Shown piece after piece: positions 1 through 9,086 of a DNA stretch of 64,000 nt. The first letter of the stretch is position 1. The number at the start of each line of letters is the position of its first letter. Made by a program: the position numbers and the translations under genes. The stretch covers positions 1,178,001 to 1,242,000 of the forward strand of contig NZ_CP040986.1 of assembly GCF_006364615.1 (NCBI RefSeq). The letters run 5' to 3'. This stretch comes from Candidatus Methylopumilus rimovensis. GTDB lineage: Bacteria; Pseudomonadota; Gammaproteobacteria; Burkholderiales; Methylophilaceae. The notes beneath the pieces are model-generated. The model made no database searches. It saw only the letters and a list, made by a program, of their open reading frames with translations, and had not been told where the DNA came from.

Positions 1-609
1 TTTTAAGCTTGCGCTTGAGTCAATCTTATTTACAATCTCATCAAGCTCCATTCTTCCTTGACCGAAAGTTTTTCCATTAAGGAAAATAGTTGGCACAGCC
101 ATAATCTGTTTATCTTCAACTTCTTTTTGGAATAATGCGCCATCAATCATCACATGAGAAATATTTGGATTAATTATAGACATTGCATTTAATGCCTGAA
201 CAACATCAGGACAATTATGGCAACTTAATGAAATATAAGTTTCAAAATGAAACTTGCCTTCAATATTTTTAATTTGTTCTATTTTTTCAGCTTCTATTTT
301 TAGAGGATATCCACTGGCTTGAAGAAGCGCTAAAACGAAAGATGTAAATTCATGCCCTGATGGAATGCCTGCGAAAGTGATGCCAGAAACTTCCTTTTCT
401 CTATTTACTTCAAAAGAAGGAATTCTTTTTGAAGTATCTACTTCTTTACTTAAAGTAATTTTTCCCGACAAAGACCCAACTTCTTCTAACATCTCTATCA
501 TTTCTTTAGATGCAGGATTTTCGTCGACATAAGCCACAAGCTTAATTGGATTAACAAGCCTGGTCATATATTCTTGAAGTTGATTTTTGATTGCTGAGTC
601 TAGAGCCAT
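1..609 (-). CDS. ahpF: Alkyl hydroperoxide reductase subunit F, N-terminal part (cut by window edge)
   Basis: The reading frame starts with ATG at 609 behind an AAGGAA ribosome site and stays open for 203 codons to the window edge. It encodes the N-terminal tandem thioredoxin-fold domain of AhpF, the flavoprotein that passes electrons from NADH to AhpC. The redox motif CHNC (about residues 126-129) is intact, within SLSCHNCPD, and is followed by the cis-proline region AVPTIFLNG. The FAD/NADH domains would lie outside the window. It sits 72 bases downstream of ahpC on the same strand, the usual ahpCF order. The family assignment is firm; completeness of the gene cannot be judged. Confidence 0.93.
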   Translation of the reverse strand, partial: MALDSAIKNQLQEYMTRLVNPIKLVAYVDENPASKEMIEMLEEVGSLSGKITLSKEVDTSKRIPSFEVNREKEVSGITFAGIPSGHEFTSFVLALLQASGYPLKIEAEKIEQIKNIEGKFHFETYISLSCHNCPDVVQALNAMSIINPNISHVMIDGALFQKEVEDKQIMAVPTIFLNGKTFGQGRMELDEIVNKIDSSASLK

Positions 610-681
610 TATATTTCCTTAAACATTAATCTAATTTAGAAATACCCAGGCCAATGTATGGCCTGGGATTCATTTTTCTAT

Positions 682-1248
682 TTAGATCTTACCTACAAGG
701 TCTAATGATGGAGCAATTGTTTTAGCTCCTTCTTGCCATTTTGCTGGACATACTTGACCTGGATTGTTAGCTACATATTGTGCAGCTTTTAATTTACGCA
801 ATGTTTCTTTAACGTCGCGCGCAATTGCATTGTCATGAACTTCCATTGTTTTAATTTCACCTTTTGGATTAATGATGAAAGTACCACGCAATGCTAAGCC
901 TTCTTCTTCAATATGTACTTCAAATGCACGCGTTAGTTGATGCGTAGGATCTCCAATTAATGGAAATTTTGCCTTACCAACAGCAGGTGAAGTCTCGTGC
1001 CATACTTTATGTGAAAAATGTGTATCAGTTGTCACAATGTAAACTTCTGCGCCTGCTTTTTGGAATTCTGCATAATGATCAGCTGCATCTTCAACTTCTG
1101 TTGGGCAGTTAAATGTAAATGCGGCTGGCATAAAAATAAGAACTGACCATTTTCCTTTGAGATTAGCTTCTGTAACGTCAACAAACTTGCCATTGTGAAA
1201 TGCTGTTGCTTTAAACGGTTTTACTTCAGTATTAACTAATGAAGACAT
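682..1248 (-). CDS. ahpC: Alkyl hydroperoxide reductase subunit C (2-Cys peroxiredoxin)
   Basis: A typical 2-Cys peroxiredoxin of 188 residues, close to the 187 of E. coli AhpC. It reduces H2O2 and organic peroxides in the cytoplasm and is re-reduced by AhpF. The peroxidatic cysteine lies in FTFNCPTEV (about residue 48) and the resolving cysteine in GQVCPAKW (about residue 167). The segment before the active site reads MPAAFTF rather than the more common YPADFTF, a mild variation. The gene is followed by ahpF and preceded by a promoter with a possible OxyR-type operator. Confidence 0.96.
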   Translation of the reverse strand: MSSLVNTEVKPFKATAFHNGKFVDVTEANLKGKWSVLIFMPAAFTFNCPTEVEDAADHYAEFQKAGAEVYIVTTDTHFSHKVWHETSPAVGKAKFPLIGDPTHQLTRAFEVHIEEEGLALRGTFIINPKGEIKTMEVHDNAIARDVKETLRKLKAAQYVANNPGQVCPAKWQEGAKTIAPSLDLVGKI

Positions 1249-1283
1249 CGTTTTCTCCTTCTTTGGTTGGTTAAAAAATAGAG

Positions 1284-1318
1284 ATTATAGGTAAGTCGTA
1301 TTGATATGTATAATCAAT
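1284..1318 (-). promoter_or_regulatory. ahpC promoter with possible OxyR-type operator
   Basis: On the minus strand a perfect TATAAT lies at 1289-1284. The matching -35 position (about 1312-1307) is poor (TATACA), as expected for an activated promoter. A perfect inverted repeat, ATTGAT-N7-ATCAAT, spans 1300-1318 and covers the -35 region, where OxyR sits at its targets. The half-sites are not the classical ATAG/CTAT, so naming OxyR is an inference from the gene regulated. Confidence 0.5.
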
Positions 1319-1389
1319 TGTTATTATATTAATGATTTATTTTACTTATCATTTAATATAATAAAGCTCAATTGATTAAAAATAGGGTC

Positions 1390-2826
1390 TTATTTTTTGT
1401 CTTTGATGTCTTCCAGACTATTTTCAAAAATCAATTGTTTCAAACGAGACTCTACAATTGATTTTTGATAAAAATTGCCATCTTTAGATTTCGCAGCAAA
1501 TTCCATTTGCTCTATTGCTCTAGGCAAATTAAATTTACGATAATAAGCTTCGGATTGCGCTTGGTATTGAAGTAATTCTTTCCCCTCTTTTGAATAAGCT
1601 TTGGAGAGCAATTCAAAGAAATAACTATCATCTGGATAAATATTCAACTTGTCATTAATTAATTTTATAGTTTTTTCTGGCTCATTTGTCATTAAATAAA
1701 GTTCTGCTAATCCGTAAATTAAGGCTCGATGATTAGGGTATAAATTTAGAGCTTTTAAATATAGGTTTAATGCTTGGACTGGATGATTGGTTGCGACCTC
1801 TAATTTACATGCAAGTGTTTCAATAAGCGCATCCTTTTTAGCATTTATTTTTAACCACTCGACCTCTTGTCTGGCTTTAACAAAATCATTTTTCCTCATA
1901 TATGCTGTTGCTAGGCCATATCGCTCGGCAGCTTCATTCATATAACGCTTATCTTTGATACTTCCTTCAAACTCATCAACTGCAGATTGTGGTGTACCGT
2001 TTGTGGCTCTCAATTTTGATTTGATGTACACGAAATCTGGATTATCGGGTATCTGTCTATAACGAGTATCTTTAACTCTGTTTGACATATCACTTATACG
2101 TTCAGTTGTAATAGGGTGTGTTCTTAAGAAGCTGGGCGCAGCACCCTCTGAAAAACGTGACCCCTTTTGAAGAGTGCCAAAGAACGAAACCATTGCACGA
2201 CCATCAAAACCCGCGTCTGTTAAAATTTGAAAGCCCACACGATCTGCTTCTTTTTCATTATCTCTTGTGAAGTCTAGCTGTTTTTGAACGCCCATCGCTG
2301 AGGCTGCAGTCATAGTTCCAGCTGACAATTGTGGGTTAGCTCTTGCCACAAGGAGTGCTAAAGCAATGCCCAATACAGTTTTAATCGAGTCATTTTTCTG
2401 CTGTGCGATCATTCTTGGCAAATGCCTTTGCGTTACGTGAGCAATTTCATGACCCAATACACTAGCAACCTCTGACTCACTATTTGAGGCTAAGATTAAA
2501 CCTGTGTGAACACCAATTACTCCGCCAAGCATCGCAAAAGCATTAATAGAAGATTCATTCACTACAAAAAAGTTAAACTGTTGTGTTTTATTAGGGCTAT
2601 ATGCCACTAATCTATTTCCCAAATTTTTCAGATAATCAATTACTTCAATATCCTGAATAATTTCAGGGCTAACTGCGACTTCTCTTAAAATAGCTTTAGC
2701 AATAGCCTGCTCTTCTTTGGCGGATATAATAAGTTGCGAAGAATCACCTAAATCGGGTAATTCGTTGGCAAAAACAGATAGGCAACAAAAAAAACTCGTT
2801 AATAATGTAATTTTAAATTTCATCAT
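1390..2826 (-). CDS. bepA: BepA-like periplasmic M48 metalloprotease with TPR repeats
   Basis: A secreted zinc metalloprotease of the BepA/YfgC type, which assists outer-membrane protein assembly (LptD, BamA) and degrades stalled substrates. The HEIAH zinc motif lies at about residues 126-130, with the third ligand in the NEKEADRVG segment. The C-terminal half (from about 280) is a run of TPR helices. A signal peptide ends near VFANE. A start at 2826 is preferred over the upstream GTG at 2853 because it begins directly with the basic n-region, with AGGT nine bases upstream; 2823 is also possible. It is divergent from moaC. The family is firm; the exact substrate is inferred. Confidence 0.88.
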   Translation of the reverse strand: MMKFKITLLTSFFCCLSVFANELPDLGDSSQLIISAKEEQAIAKAILREVAVSPEIIQDIEVIDYLKNLGNRLVAYSPNKTQQFNFFVVNESSINAFAMLGGVIGVHTGLILASNSESEVASVLGHEIAHVTQRHLPRMIAQQKNDSIKTVLGIALALLVARANPQLSAGTMTAASAMGVQKQLDFTRDNEKEADRVGFQILTDAGFDGRAMVSFFGTLQKGSRFSEGAAPSFLRTHPITTERISDMSNRVKDTRYRQIPDNPDFVYIKSKLRATNGTPQSAVDEFEGSIKDKRYMNEAAERYGLATAYMRKNDFVKARQEVEWLKINAKKDALIETLACKLEVATNHPVQALNLYLKALNLYPNHRALIYGLAELYLMTNEPEKTIKLINDKLNIYPDDSYFFELLSKAYSKEGKELLQYQAQSEAYYRKFNLPRAIEQMEFAAKSKDGNFYQKSIVESRLKQLIFENSLEDIKDKK

Positions 2827-2892
2827 TGGTATGATACCTAGATTAATAATCACTTAATACCTAAGTTTGCGAAGATAAGCTAATTAAATTTT

Positions 2893-3405
2893 ATGAAAAA
2901 ACTTACTCACATTAATCAAAAAGGTGATGCACAACTTGTAGATATTTCCGATAAAGCTGTTACACGGAGAAAAGCAATTGCAGAGGGATCAATACAATTA
3001 AACAAAGAAACTTTAAAATTAATTCAAGATAATTTAATTAAAAAAGGTGATGTGCTAAATACCGCAAGAATTGCCGGTATTCAGGCGGCAAAAAAAACTT
3101 GGGAACTCATTCCGCTTTGTCACACAATTAATTTATCTAAAATCGATATTAATTTTAGTATTGATAAAAAAAATAATGTCATTACATGTCAATCATCATG
3201 TGAATGTTTAGCACAAACTGGTCTTGAGATGGAAGCTCTCTCAGCCGTCAGCATTGCCCTCCTCACTATTTATGATATGGTGAAAGCAGTAGACCGTACG
3301 ATGGTCATCTCAAATATCCACTTAGTGGAAAAGTCTGGAGGACGCTCTGGGCTTTACAAACGAGGTGTGGGACTAAATAAAACAAAGTCCAAAAAAGTAA
3401 AATAA
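2893..3405 (+). CDS. moaC: Cyclic pyranopterin monophosphate synthase accessory protein MoaC
   Basis: The second enzyme of molybdenum cofactor synthesis, converting the MoaA product to cyclic pyranopterin monophosphate. At 170 residues it is about ten longer than usual because of a lysine-rich C-terminal tail. Family signatures are present: IPLCHTINLS (about 73-82), the GLEMEALSAVS segment, KAVDRTMVIS and KSGGRSG. It stands alone, with no moaA, moaE or mog beside it. It is divergent from the BepA gene with a spacer of under 70 bases and convergent with psiE. Confidence 0.95.
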   Translation: MKKLTHINQKGDAQLVDISDKAVTRRKAIAEGSIQLNKETLKLIQDNLIKKGDVLNTARIAGIQAAKKTWELIPLCHTINLSKIDINFSIDKKNNVITCQSSCECLAQTGLEMEALSAVSIALLTIYDMVKAVDRTMVISNIHLVEKSGGRSGLYKRGVGLNKTKSKKVK

Positions 3406-3444
3406 TAAAGTGCTTGTCCCAAATCTGTCTCTACAAAAGATATT

Positions 3445-3843
3445 TTAATTGTCTTCGGAGTAGGGGAAGCGAACGTGACCATAACGAACTATTAAGATAG
3501 CTATAGCAATAAGTAATATTGAGCCTGAGATAGCAAACATCTTAAATGCGTCAATTTCTGCAATATCTAATACAAGAAAACGAGCTAGTGCAATTATTCC
3601 GATGTACAAAGGGTAGCGCACAGGTAGATTTCCTGAACCCAAATAATGATTTAACATCGACATCACTTCTAGGTACAAGAAAAGCATTAATAAATCACCA
3701 ACCGCTATTGTGCGAGCTTGCCAAACATGTTCGATCTCTTGAAAAACTGCAAAAATAGTTGCTACAGCAATCACAATTAAAACGGCTTGCCCTACTAATG
3801 TAAGGCTATGCTGAGCAAGCTTGCTAAATTTGTTAGGTTGCAT
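3445..3843 (-). CDS. psiE: PsiE-family phosphate-starvation-inducible membrane protein
   Basis: A small inner-membrane protein (132 residues) with four predicted membrane segments (about 16-34, 47-66, 76-93, 103-121). The FQEIEHVW, YLEVMSML and HYLGSGNLPVRYPLYIGI segments are typical of PsiE. E. coli psiE is induced by phosphate starvation, but its function is unknown. No Pho box was recognised upstream. It lies just after the SOUL-protein gene on the same strand, 34 bases apart, so co-transcription is possible. Confidence 0.85.
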   Translation of the reverse strand: MQPNKFSKLAQHSLTLVGQAVLIVIAVATIFAVFQEIEHVWQARTIAVGDLLMLFLYLEVMSMLNHYLGSGNLPVRYPLYIGIIALARFLVLDIAEIDAFKMFAISGSILLIAIAILIVRYGHVRFPYSEDN

Positions 3844-3877
3844 AATTTTTATCCTAATTTCTAATTATTATTAACTT

Positions 3878-4492
3878 TTAAAATCTAATCATCAATTCAT
3901 TTCTTCTAAGAAATGGCAATGTCCAAGGCGGATTATAACGAGCTAATATCGCAGGACCTTGTGGTTCTAAATTTCGCTTTCTCATTTCTTCATTAAGTAG
4001 ATTTAACATTTCTGCATATTTTCTTTCTCGAACTAGACCGGAGAATGTAATAACTGCAAATTTTTCTGTAGGGACTTCTATAATTTTCACTTCAGGATTG
4101 TTAGGAACGGGAAGAGTATCTTTTGAATATTGCTTTGGCATATTAAAACTAATATACCAACCCCTTTCAGTTTCTTCGGAAACAACCGGCGCCGTCATAT
4201 CAATTTTTTCAGAAGCATCGCGACTAACTACCGGAGCAGTCATATCAATTTTTTTTGAGCCTTCATTTGTTTTATTATTTCCAAAAATAAAATCGGCTAA
4301 CAATCGAAACCCTTTACTTGATGCACTATCAAATGTGCCGGTAACAAGAACTTGAGCAATTAATTTCGGCTGGTATTCTCTTATTTCAAATGCATCTTTT
4401 TTTTCGATACTAATGAATTCTGGTTCTTCAATCGCCATAACAGTAAAGCTCGTAAAAAACAAAATGAAAGCTGTAAAAATACTTAAGCGCAT
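3878..4492 (-). CDS. SOUL/HBP-family haem-binding-like protein, exported
   Basis: A protein of 204 residues with an N-terminal signal peptide (cleavage near VMAIEE) and a SOUL domain, a family first described as haem-binding in vertebrates; the bacterial role is undefined. Early motifs IEKKDAFEIREYQP and the C-terminal YNPPWTLPFLRRNE are family hallmarks. The KIDMTAPVVS motif occurs twice within about 30 residues; repeated MTAPV motifs are common in this family. It ends a run thiO-SOUL-psiE on the minus strand, with thiO ending five bases before it. Haem binding is not shown by the sequence alone. Confidence 0.82.
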   Translation of the reverse strand: MRLSIFTAFILFFTSFTVMAIEEPEFISIEKKDAFEIREYQPKLIAQVLVTGTFDSASSKGFRLLADFIFGNNKTNEGSKKIDMTAPVVSRDASEKIDMTAPVVSEETERGWYISFNMPKQYSKDTLPVPNNPEVKIIEVPTEKFAVITFSGLVRERKYAEMLNLLNEEMRKRNLEPQGPAILARYNPPWTLPFLRRNELMIRF

Positions 4493-4497
4493 AATAC

Positions 4498-5511
4498 CTA
4501 CCCATTTAAAGTTATTAAATCACAAATTATTCTTGCTGCTTTAGGAGCCATCGTCAATCCATAACGATAATGTCCTACATTCAAGTATACATTATTATAT
4601 TTATGATGCTTTTCTATCATAGGCACATTGCCTTCCGAGCCCGGCCTTAAGCCACTCCATTGATTTTCAATATTGTAGTTTTTTAAAACTGGCATTAAAG
4701 ACTCAGCTTTTTGTTGAAGAGAATGCCTAGCCTCTTCTGTAATACCTTTATCAAACCCAACATCCTCTTTTGTGCTCCCAGCAAGAATTAGACCGTCCTG
4801 TCTTTGTACTAAATAAAAATCATCTTTATAAATAATATATGGCAATTTTTCTTTGATGGAAGGATATTGAATAAGCTGCCCTCTGATAGGTTTAATTTTT
4901 GGCATATCAATTTCATTCAAAACATAAGAGCTCCATGCGCCTGAGGCTACAACATAATAATCTGCTTCTAAATTAAGGCCGCTTTCAGTTCGAAGACAAT
5001 GGATAAAATCATTTGAATCTACAATAGGGCTAACTTTTTGATGCTCCATCATGACAATATTATTTTTTATTAAATATGTTTTTAATGCTTTGAGTAAACG
5101 AGGATTTCTTATTTGAGCCACAAGTGGCAAAAATAAACATGATGTTCTATCTACTTGAACTTGCTGAATTTCAATATGATTTTTCTGGCACCAACTTATT
5201 GCATAATCATTATCATTTACATCGTAAATCAACATACCTGATTCAATCCATTCAGGATCAATACCTGTATCTTTTTTTAGAATCTCAGAAAGTTGATGAT
5301 AAAAATCGGCACTACCAAAACAAAGATTATTTACAGTATCTTGATAGTTCCAAGGCAATAAAGGAGAGAGAATGCCGGCTCCAGCCCAAGAAGCTTCCTG
5401 ACCAACAGCATTCTGATCGAGTAAAGTAACTTCATATCCTTTTTCAATAAGAAAAAAAGAGGTTATACATCCCACAATACCGCCACCAATGACAGCAACT
5501 TTTTTTGTCAT
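4498..5511 (-). CDS. thiO: Glycine oxidase ThiO (FAD-dependent)
   Basis: A DAO-family flavoenzyme of 337 residues. ThiO oxidises glycine to dehydroglycine (iminoacetate), which supplies C and N for the thiazole ring of thiamine. The N-terminal Rossmann motif GGGIVGCITS (about 8-17) is followed by the acidic ribose-binding end at LLDQ, and the GAGILSPLLPW segment is typical of ThiO. The C-terminal WSGLRPGSEGNVP and NVGHYRYGLTMAP are the family substrate and FAD segments. thiS and thiG are not adjacent, so the choice of ThiO over another DAO-family oxidase rests on motifs and length. Confidence 0.85.
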   Translation of the reverse strand: MTKKVAVIGGGIVGCITSFFLIEKGYEVTLLDQNAVGQEASWAGAGILSPLLPWNYQDTVNNLCFGSADFYHQLSEILKKDTGIDPEWIESGMLIYDVNDNDYAISWCQKNHIEIQQVQVDRTSCLFLPLVAQIRNPRLLKALKTYLIKNNIVMMEHQKVSPIVDSNDFIHCLRTESGLNLEADYYVVASGAWSSYVLNEIDMPKIKPIRGQLIQYPSIKEKLPYIIYKDDFYLVQRQDGLILAGSTKEDVGFDKGITEEARHSLQQKAESLMPVLKNYNIENQWSGLRPGSEGNVPMIEKHHKYNNVYLNVGHYRYGLTMAPKAARIICDLITLNG

Positions 5512-5514
5512 GCT

Positions 5515-7488
5515 CTATTTGCCAGTCAGTATGTATTTTTCTAAAGCATTAAGTTTATCTGCTATACCCAATACCACGAGAATATCTCCTGGAGACAAAA
5601 CGATGTCATCTCTCGGTTCTATATCTTCCAACATATTAGGGCGCCTCAAGTATTTAAGCTCAACATTAAACATGGCGAATGGAATTTGCATAAGTTTCCA
5701 AGAATAGACATGTGATTTTTCATTAATTTCAATCGCATGCAACCTCAATTGTGGTTGAGTCACTTCAGGCTCTGCATCTGACATACCACCAAAATAACCC
5801 CTAAACATTTTGTAACGTTCTTCTCTAAAAGAACGGATTCGCTTCACAACTCGATTTAGAGGAACGCCTAAAACAACAAGTGCGTGAGAAGCTAACATTA
5901 AACTACCTTCTAAAATTTCTGGAACAACTTCACTTGCGCCAGCATTTCGAATATCGTCCATATGAGTATCATCTAGCGTCCTTACAATTACTGGTATATT
6001 TTTATATGTATCTTGAATAACATGAAGTACTTTCATAGAAGCTCTAAAATCAGCATAGCTAATCACAAGCGCTTTAGCTGTTTTAATGCCTGCCGCTTCT
6101 AAGACAACTCTTCGACTTGCATCACCATACATTACATGTTCTCCACCAGCTGATGCCTCATTCACTCGACTTGGGTCAATATCAATCGCAATAAAAGGAA
6201 TATTCTCTTCTTTTAAAAAGCGTCCTAAGTACTGTCCACTTCTGCCATAACCACACAAAATTACATGGTCCTTTAAAGTGCGGCCTATTGATTGAATTGC
6301 TTGCACTGTGTCGGCACTGTTGCGGTTATAACTTTTTGATAAATAACGCGCTATACGGCCGTTATATTGAATGATAAATGGAGCTAATATCATTGAAAGT
6401 AATGAAGCGGCCAGGATAATTTGGAATGCATGAGTTCCGATTACATGCCCTTCTCTGGCAAGTGCCAATATCACAAAACTAAACTCCCCTGCTTGTGCCA
6501 AGATAAGTCCGGTTCTAATACCTACACCAATTTCATAATTGAATAATCTTGCCAGCAACATAATCACAAAAGCTTTGAATAAAATAAATCCCAAGGTAAT
6601 TAAAATGACAAAACCAATATTCGATGCAAGTTGGTGAAGATTAAGCAACATACCAATGCTTATGAAAAAGAGGCCCAATAAAATATCTCTAAAAGCTGCA
6701 ATATCTGATTCAACCTGATAGCGATAACGTGTCTCAGAAATTAACATACCAGCCATAAACGCTCCAATGCCGTAAGATAATCCAGCCATCTCGGTTGCAA
6801 AGGAAAATAAGAGTGTAACCATCAAAACATTCATAATGAATAATTCACGTGACCGCTGATTAGCTACCACAGCAAACCAAGAATTCATTAAAGGTCTACC
6901 AAATTTAAAAAGAATGGAAAATAAAAAGATTGCTTTTAAAAGTGACATTAAAAATATAGTGCCAATATCATTGGTTGAGGCTCCAAGCACTGGGATCAAT
7001 ATTAATATTGGAATAACTGCTATATCTTGAAAGAGCAAAATACCAATAGCCAATCGACCATGTCTTGAATTTAAATCAACACGCTCCATTAGTATTTTTG
7101 AAACAATGGCTGTTGACGACATAGTAAATGCGCTTCCAATTACGAATGCTGAGGTTAAATGAAGCCCTAACCACCAAGCAACACTTATAGAAGCAAATAA
7201 AGTAATAAGAACCTGTGCACCGCCTAAACCGAAAAGGATATGCCTCATGGAATAAAGTTTAGGCAAGCTAAACTCAAGTCCAATACTGAACATCAAAAAC
7301 ACAATACCAAATTCTGCAAAATGCCTACCAGATTCGGAGTCAGGTAATACGCCAATTAAATGAGGTCCTAAAATTAAACCTACAACAAAGTAAGCAATCA
7401 TTGCGGGTAATTTTAAATATCGAAATAGTCCAACTAGTAAAACTGAGCTTACTAGCAAAATAAGAACTAAGGGCAGAGAGTCAAACAT
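5515..7488 (-). CDS. Kef-type CPA2 cation:proton antiporter with RCK (TrkA-N/TrkA-C) domains
   Basis: A membrane transporter of 657 residues. About 12 membrane helices (residues 1-380) form a CPA2 exchanger, followed by a TrkA-N nucleotide-binding domain (CGYGRSGQYLGRF, about 410-420) and a C-terminal TrkA-C domain (LRLHAIEI onward). This matches KefB/KefC/YbaL-type K+/H+ antiporters, which act in pH or toxic-electrophile defence. The ancillary KefF/KefG oxidoreductase is not adjacent. It lies three bases upstream of thiO and is divergent from kdsD, which is common in betaproteobacteria. Ion specificity is not decided by the sequence. Confidence 0.88.
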   Translation of the reverse strand: MFDSLPLVLILLVSSVLLVGLFRYLKLPAMIAYFVVGLILGPHLIGVLPDSESGRHFAEFGIVFLMFSIGLEFSLPKLYSMRHILFGLGGAQVLITLFASISVAWWLGLHLTSAFVIGSAFTMSSTAIVSKILMERVDLNSRHGRLAIGILLFQDIAVIPILILIPVLGASTNDIGTIFLMSLLKAIFLFSILFKFGRPLMNSWFAVVANQRSRELFIMNVLMVTLLFSFATEMAGLSYGIGAFMAGMLISETRYRYQVESDIAAFRDILLGLFFISIGMLLNLHQLASNIGFVILITLGFILFKAFVIMLLARLFNYEIGVGIRTGLILAQAGEFSFVILALAREGHVIGTHAFQIILAASLLSMILAPFIIQYNGRIARYLSKSYNRNSADTVQAIQSIGRTLKDHVILCGYGRSGQYLGRFLKEENIPFIAIDIDPSRVNEASAGGEHVMYGDASRRVVLEAAGIKTAKALVISYADFRASMKVLHVIQDTYKNIPVIVRTLDDTHMDDIRNAGASEVVPEILEGSLMLASHALVVLGVPLNRVVKRIRSFREERYKMFRGYFGGMSDAEPEVTQPQLRLHAIEINEKSHVYSWKLMQIPFAMFNVELKYLRRPNMLEDIEPRDDIVLSPGDILVVLGIADKLNALEKYILTGK

Positions 7489-7578
7489 TCATTTATCCAA
7501 GATTAATCAACAATTTTTAGGTTTAAAGTACATATAAACCCTTTTACACGAGTATCTATTACCCTCTACAATATCAAT

Positions 7579-8559
7579 ATGACCAAGACATCATCAAAAA
7601 ATACGCTCGAACGCGCCCGTCAAGTCCTTGAAATTGAAGCACAAGAAATATCATCCTTAGCAAATAGGCTTGATGATCATTTCGTCCATGCTGTTCAGCT
7701 CATTTTACATTGCGATGGTAGAGTTGTGGTAAGTGGGATGGGGAAATCAGGGCATATTGGAAGAAAATTAGCATCTACTTTCGCAAGCACAGGCACTCCT
7801 AGCTTTTTTATGCATCCTGCTGAAGCCAGTCATGGTGATCTAGGTATGATTACATCTAATGATGTAGTCATTTTTCTATCAAATTCTGGTAAAAGTGATG
7901 AACTCATATCTATTCTTCCCGTCATTAAAAGAATTGGCGCAAAAATTATTTCAATTACAGGCAATAGCAATTCCGAACTGGCAAGAGAATCTGAAATTCA
8001 CTTAAGTGCTCAGGTATCTCAAGAGGCATGCCCTTTGGGGCTTTCTCCCACAGCTAGCTCTACAGCATCACTTGCTCTAGGAGACGCGCTAGCTATTTGC
8101 GTTCTTGATCAAAGAGCATTTACAGCTGAAGATTTTGCTCGATCACATCCGGGTGGCAGTCTAGGCAAAAGACAAGTCGTTCGAGTGCGAGACATTATGA
8201 GAAAAACTGATCAAGTACCGTCTATCCATGAGCACGCTTTACTTTCTGATGCAGTCCTTGAAATATCCCTCAAAGGATTAGGCTTTACAGCAATCGTAGA
8301 TAAAGAGTCTAAACCTATTGGTATGTTTACTGATGGAGATTTAAGACGACAGCTTTCTAAAAAAATAGATTATGAAAAACAGTCCATCAAAGAAATTATG
8401 AATAAAAATCCAAAAACAATATTTGATGATCAAATTATTATTGATGCGATTAATCTTATGGAGACTAGCAAAATTAATGGGATCCTAGTAGTAAATAGAG
8501 AATTCAAATTGGTAGGTGCTTTTAATATGCATGATCTTTTTAAAGCGAAAGTGATTTAA
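7579..8559 (+). CDS. kdsD: D-arabinose 5-phosphate isomerase
   Basis: Interconverts ribulose 5-phosphate and arabinose 5-phosphate, the first step toward Kdo for lipopolysaccharide. At 326 residues it has the normal layout: a SIS domain (about 35-175) with the SGMGKSGHIGRK phosphate loop and LSNSGKSDE, then two CBS domains (about 205-325). It opens the kdsD-kdsC-lptC-lptA-lptB-rpoN block; its last base is the first base of kdsC, a sign of translational coupling. Confidence 0.96.
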   Translation: MTKTSSKNTLERARQVLEIEAQEISSLANRLDDHFVHAVQLILHCDGRVVVSGMGKSGHIGRKLASTFASTGTPSFFMHPAEASHGDLGMITSNDVVIFLSNSGKSDELISILPVIKRIGAKIISITGNSNSELARESEIHLSAQVSQEACPLGLSPTASSTASLALGDALAICVLDQRAFTAEDFARSHPGGSLGKRQVVRVRDIMRKTDQVPSIHEHALLSDAVLEISLKGLGFTAIVDKESKPIGMFTDGDLRRQLSKKIDYEKQSIKEIMNKNPKTIFDDQIIIDAINLMETSKINGILVVNREFKLVGAFNMHDLFKAKVI

Positions 8560-9086
8560 TGGACTCTAATCTCAAGGCTCGCGCGCAAAAAATTAAACTT
8601 GTTATTTTTGATGTTGATGGCGTAATGACAGATGGCTCACTCTTTATTGGAGACGATGGCCAAGAATATAAAATGTTCAACACGCAAGATGGCTTGGGTA
8701 TGCGATTACTTAAAAAAAGTGGAATTAAACTCGCAATTATTACTGGTCGTAATTCCAATAGCGTTCTTATTCGTGCCGAAAATCTAGAAGTCGATTACTT
8801 TTATCAAGGTATTTCAGATAAAAAAGAAGCATTTACTGATCTCATCAAAAAAACAGGATTAAAAGTAGAAGAGTGTGCATTTATGGGGGATGATATTGTA
8901 GATTTACCCCCTATGTTGCAATCGGGTCTGGCTATTACAGTCCCAGCAGGTCATGATGAAGTTAAAAAAATTGCGCATTTTATTACAGAAAAAATTGCTG
9001 GCTATGGTGCCGTTCGAGAAGCTTGTGATTTTATTATGAAAGCACAAGGCACTTATAACTCAATCATTGCACCTTACTTTAAATGA
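8559..9086 (+). CDS. kdsC: 3-deoxy-D-manno-octulosonate 8-phosphate phosphatase
   Basis: A HAD-superfamily phosphatase of 175 residues that removes phosphate from Kdo-8-phosphate. Motif I FDVDGVMTDG (about residues 19-28) carries the nucleophilic and acid/base aspartates; IITGRN is motif II, and FMGDDIVDLP is motif III. There is no cap domain, as expected for this tetrameric subfamily. It overlaps kdsD by one base and lptC by four. Confidence 0.95.
   Translation: MDSNLKARAQKIKLVIFDVDGVMTDGSLFIGDDGQEYKMFNTQDGLGMRLLKKSGIKLAIITGRNSNSVLIRAENLEVDYFYQGISDKKEAFTDLIKKTGLKVEECAFMGDDIVDLPPMLQSGLAITVPAGHDEVKKIAHFITEKIAGYGAVREACDFIMKAQGTYNSIIAPYFK

Noticed and set aside
4180-4260. Direct repeat in DNA within the SOUL-protein gene as a mobile or slipped repeat
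   Set aside because: It encodes the repeated MTAPV motif that many SOUL-family proteins have, so it is a coding feature rather than a recent duplication.
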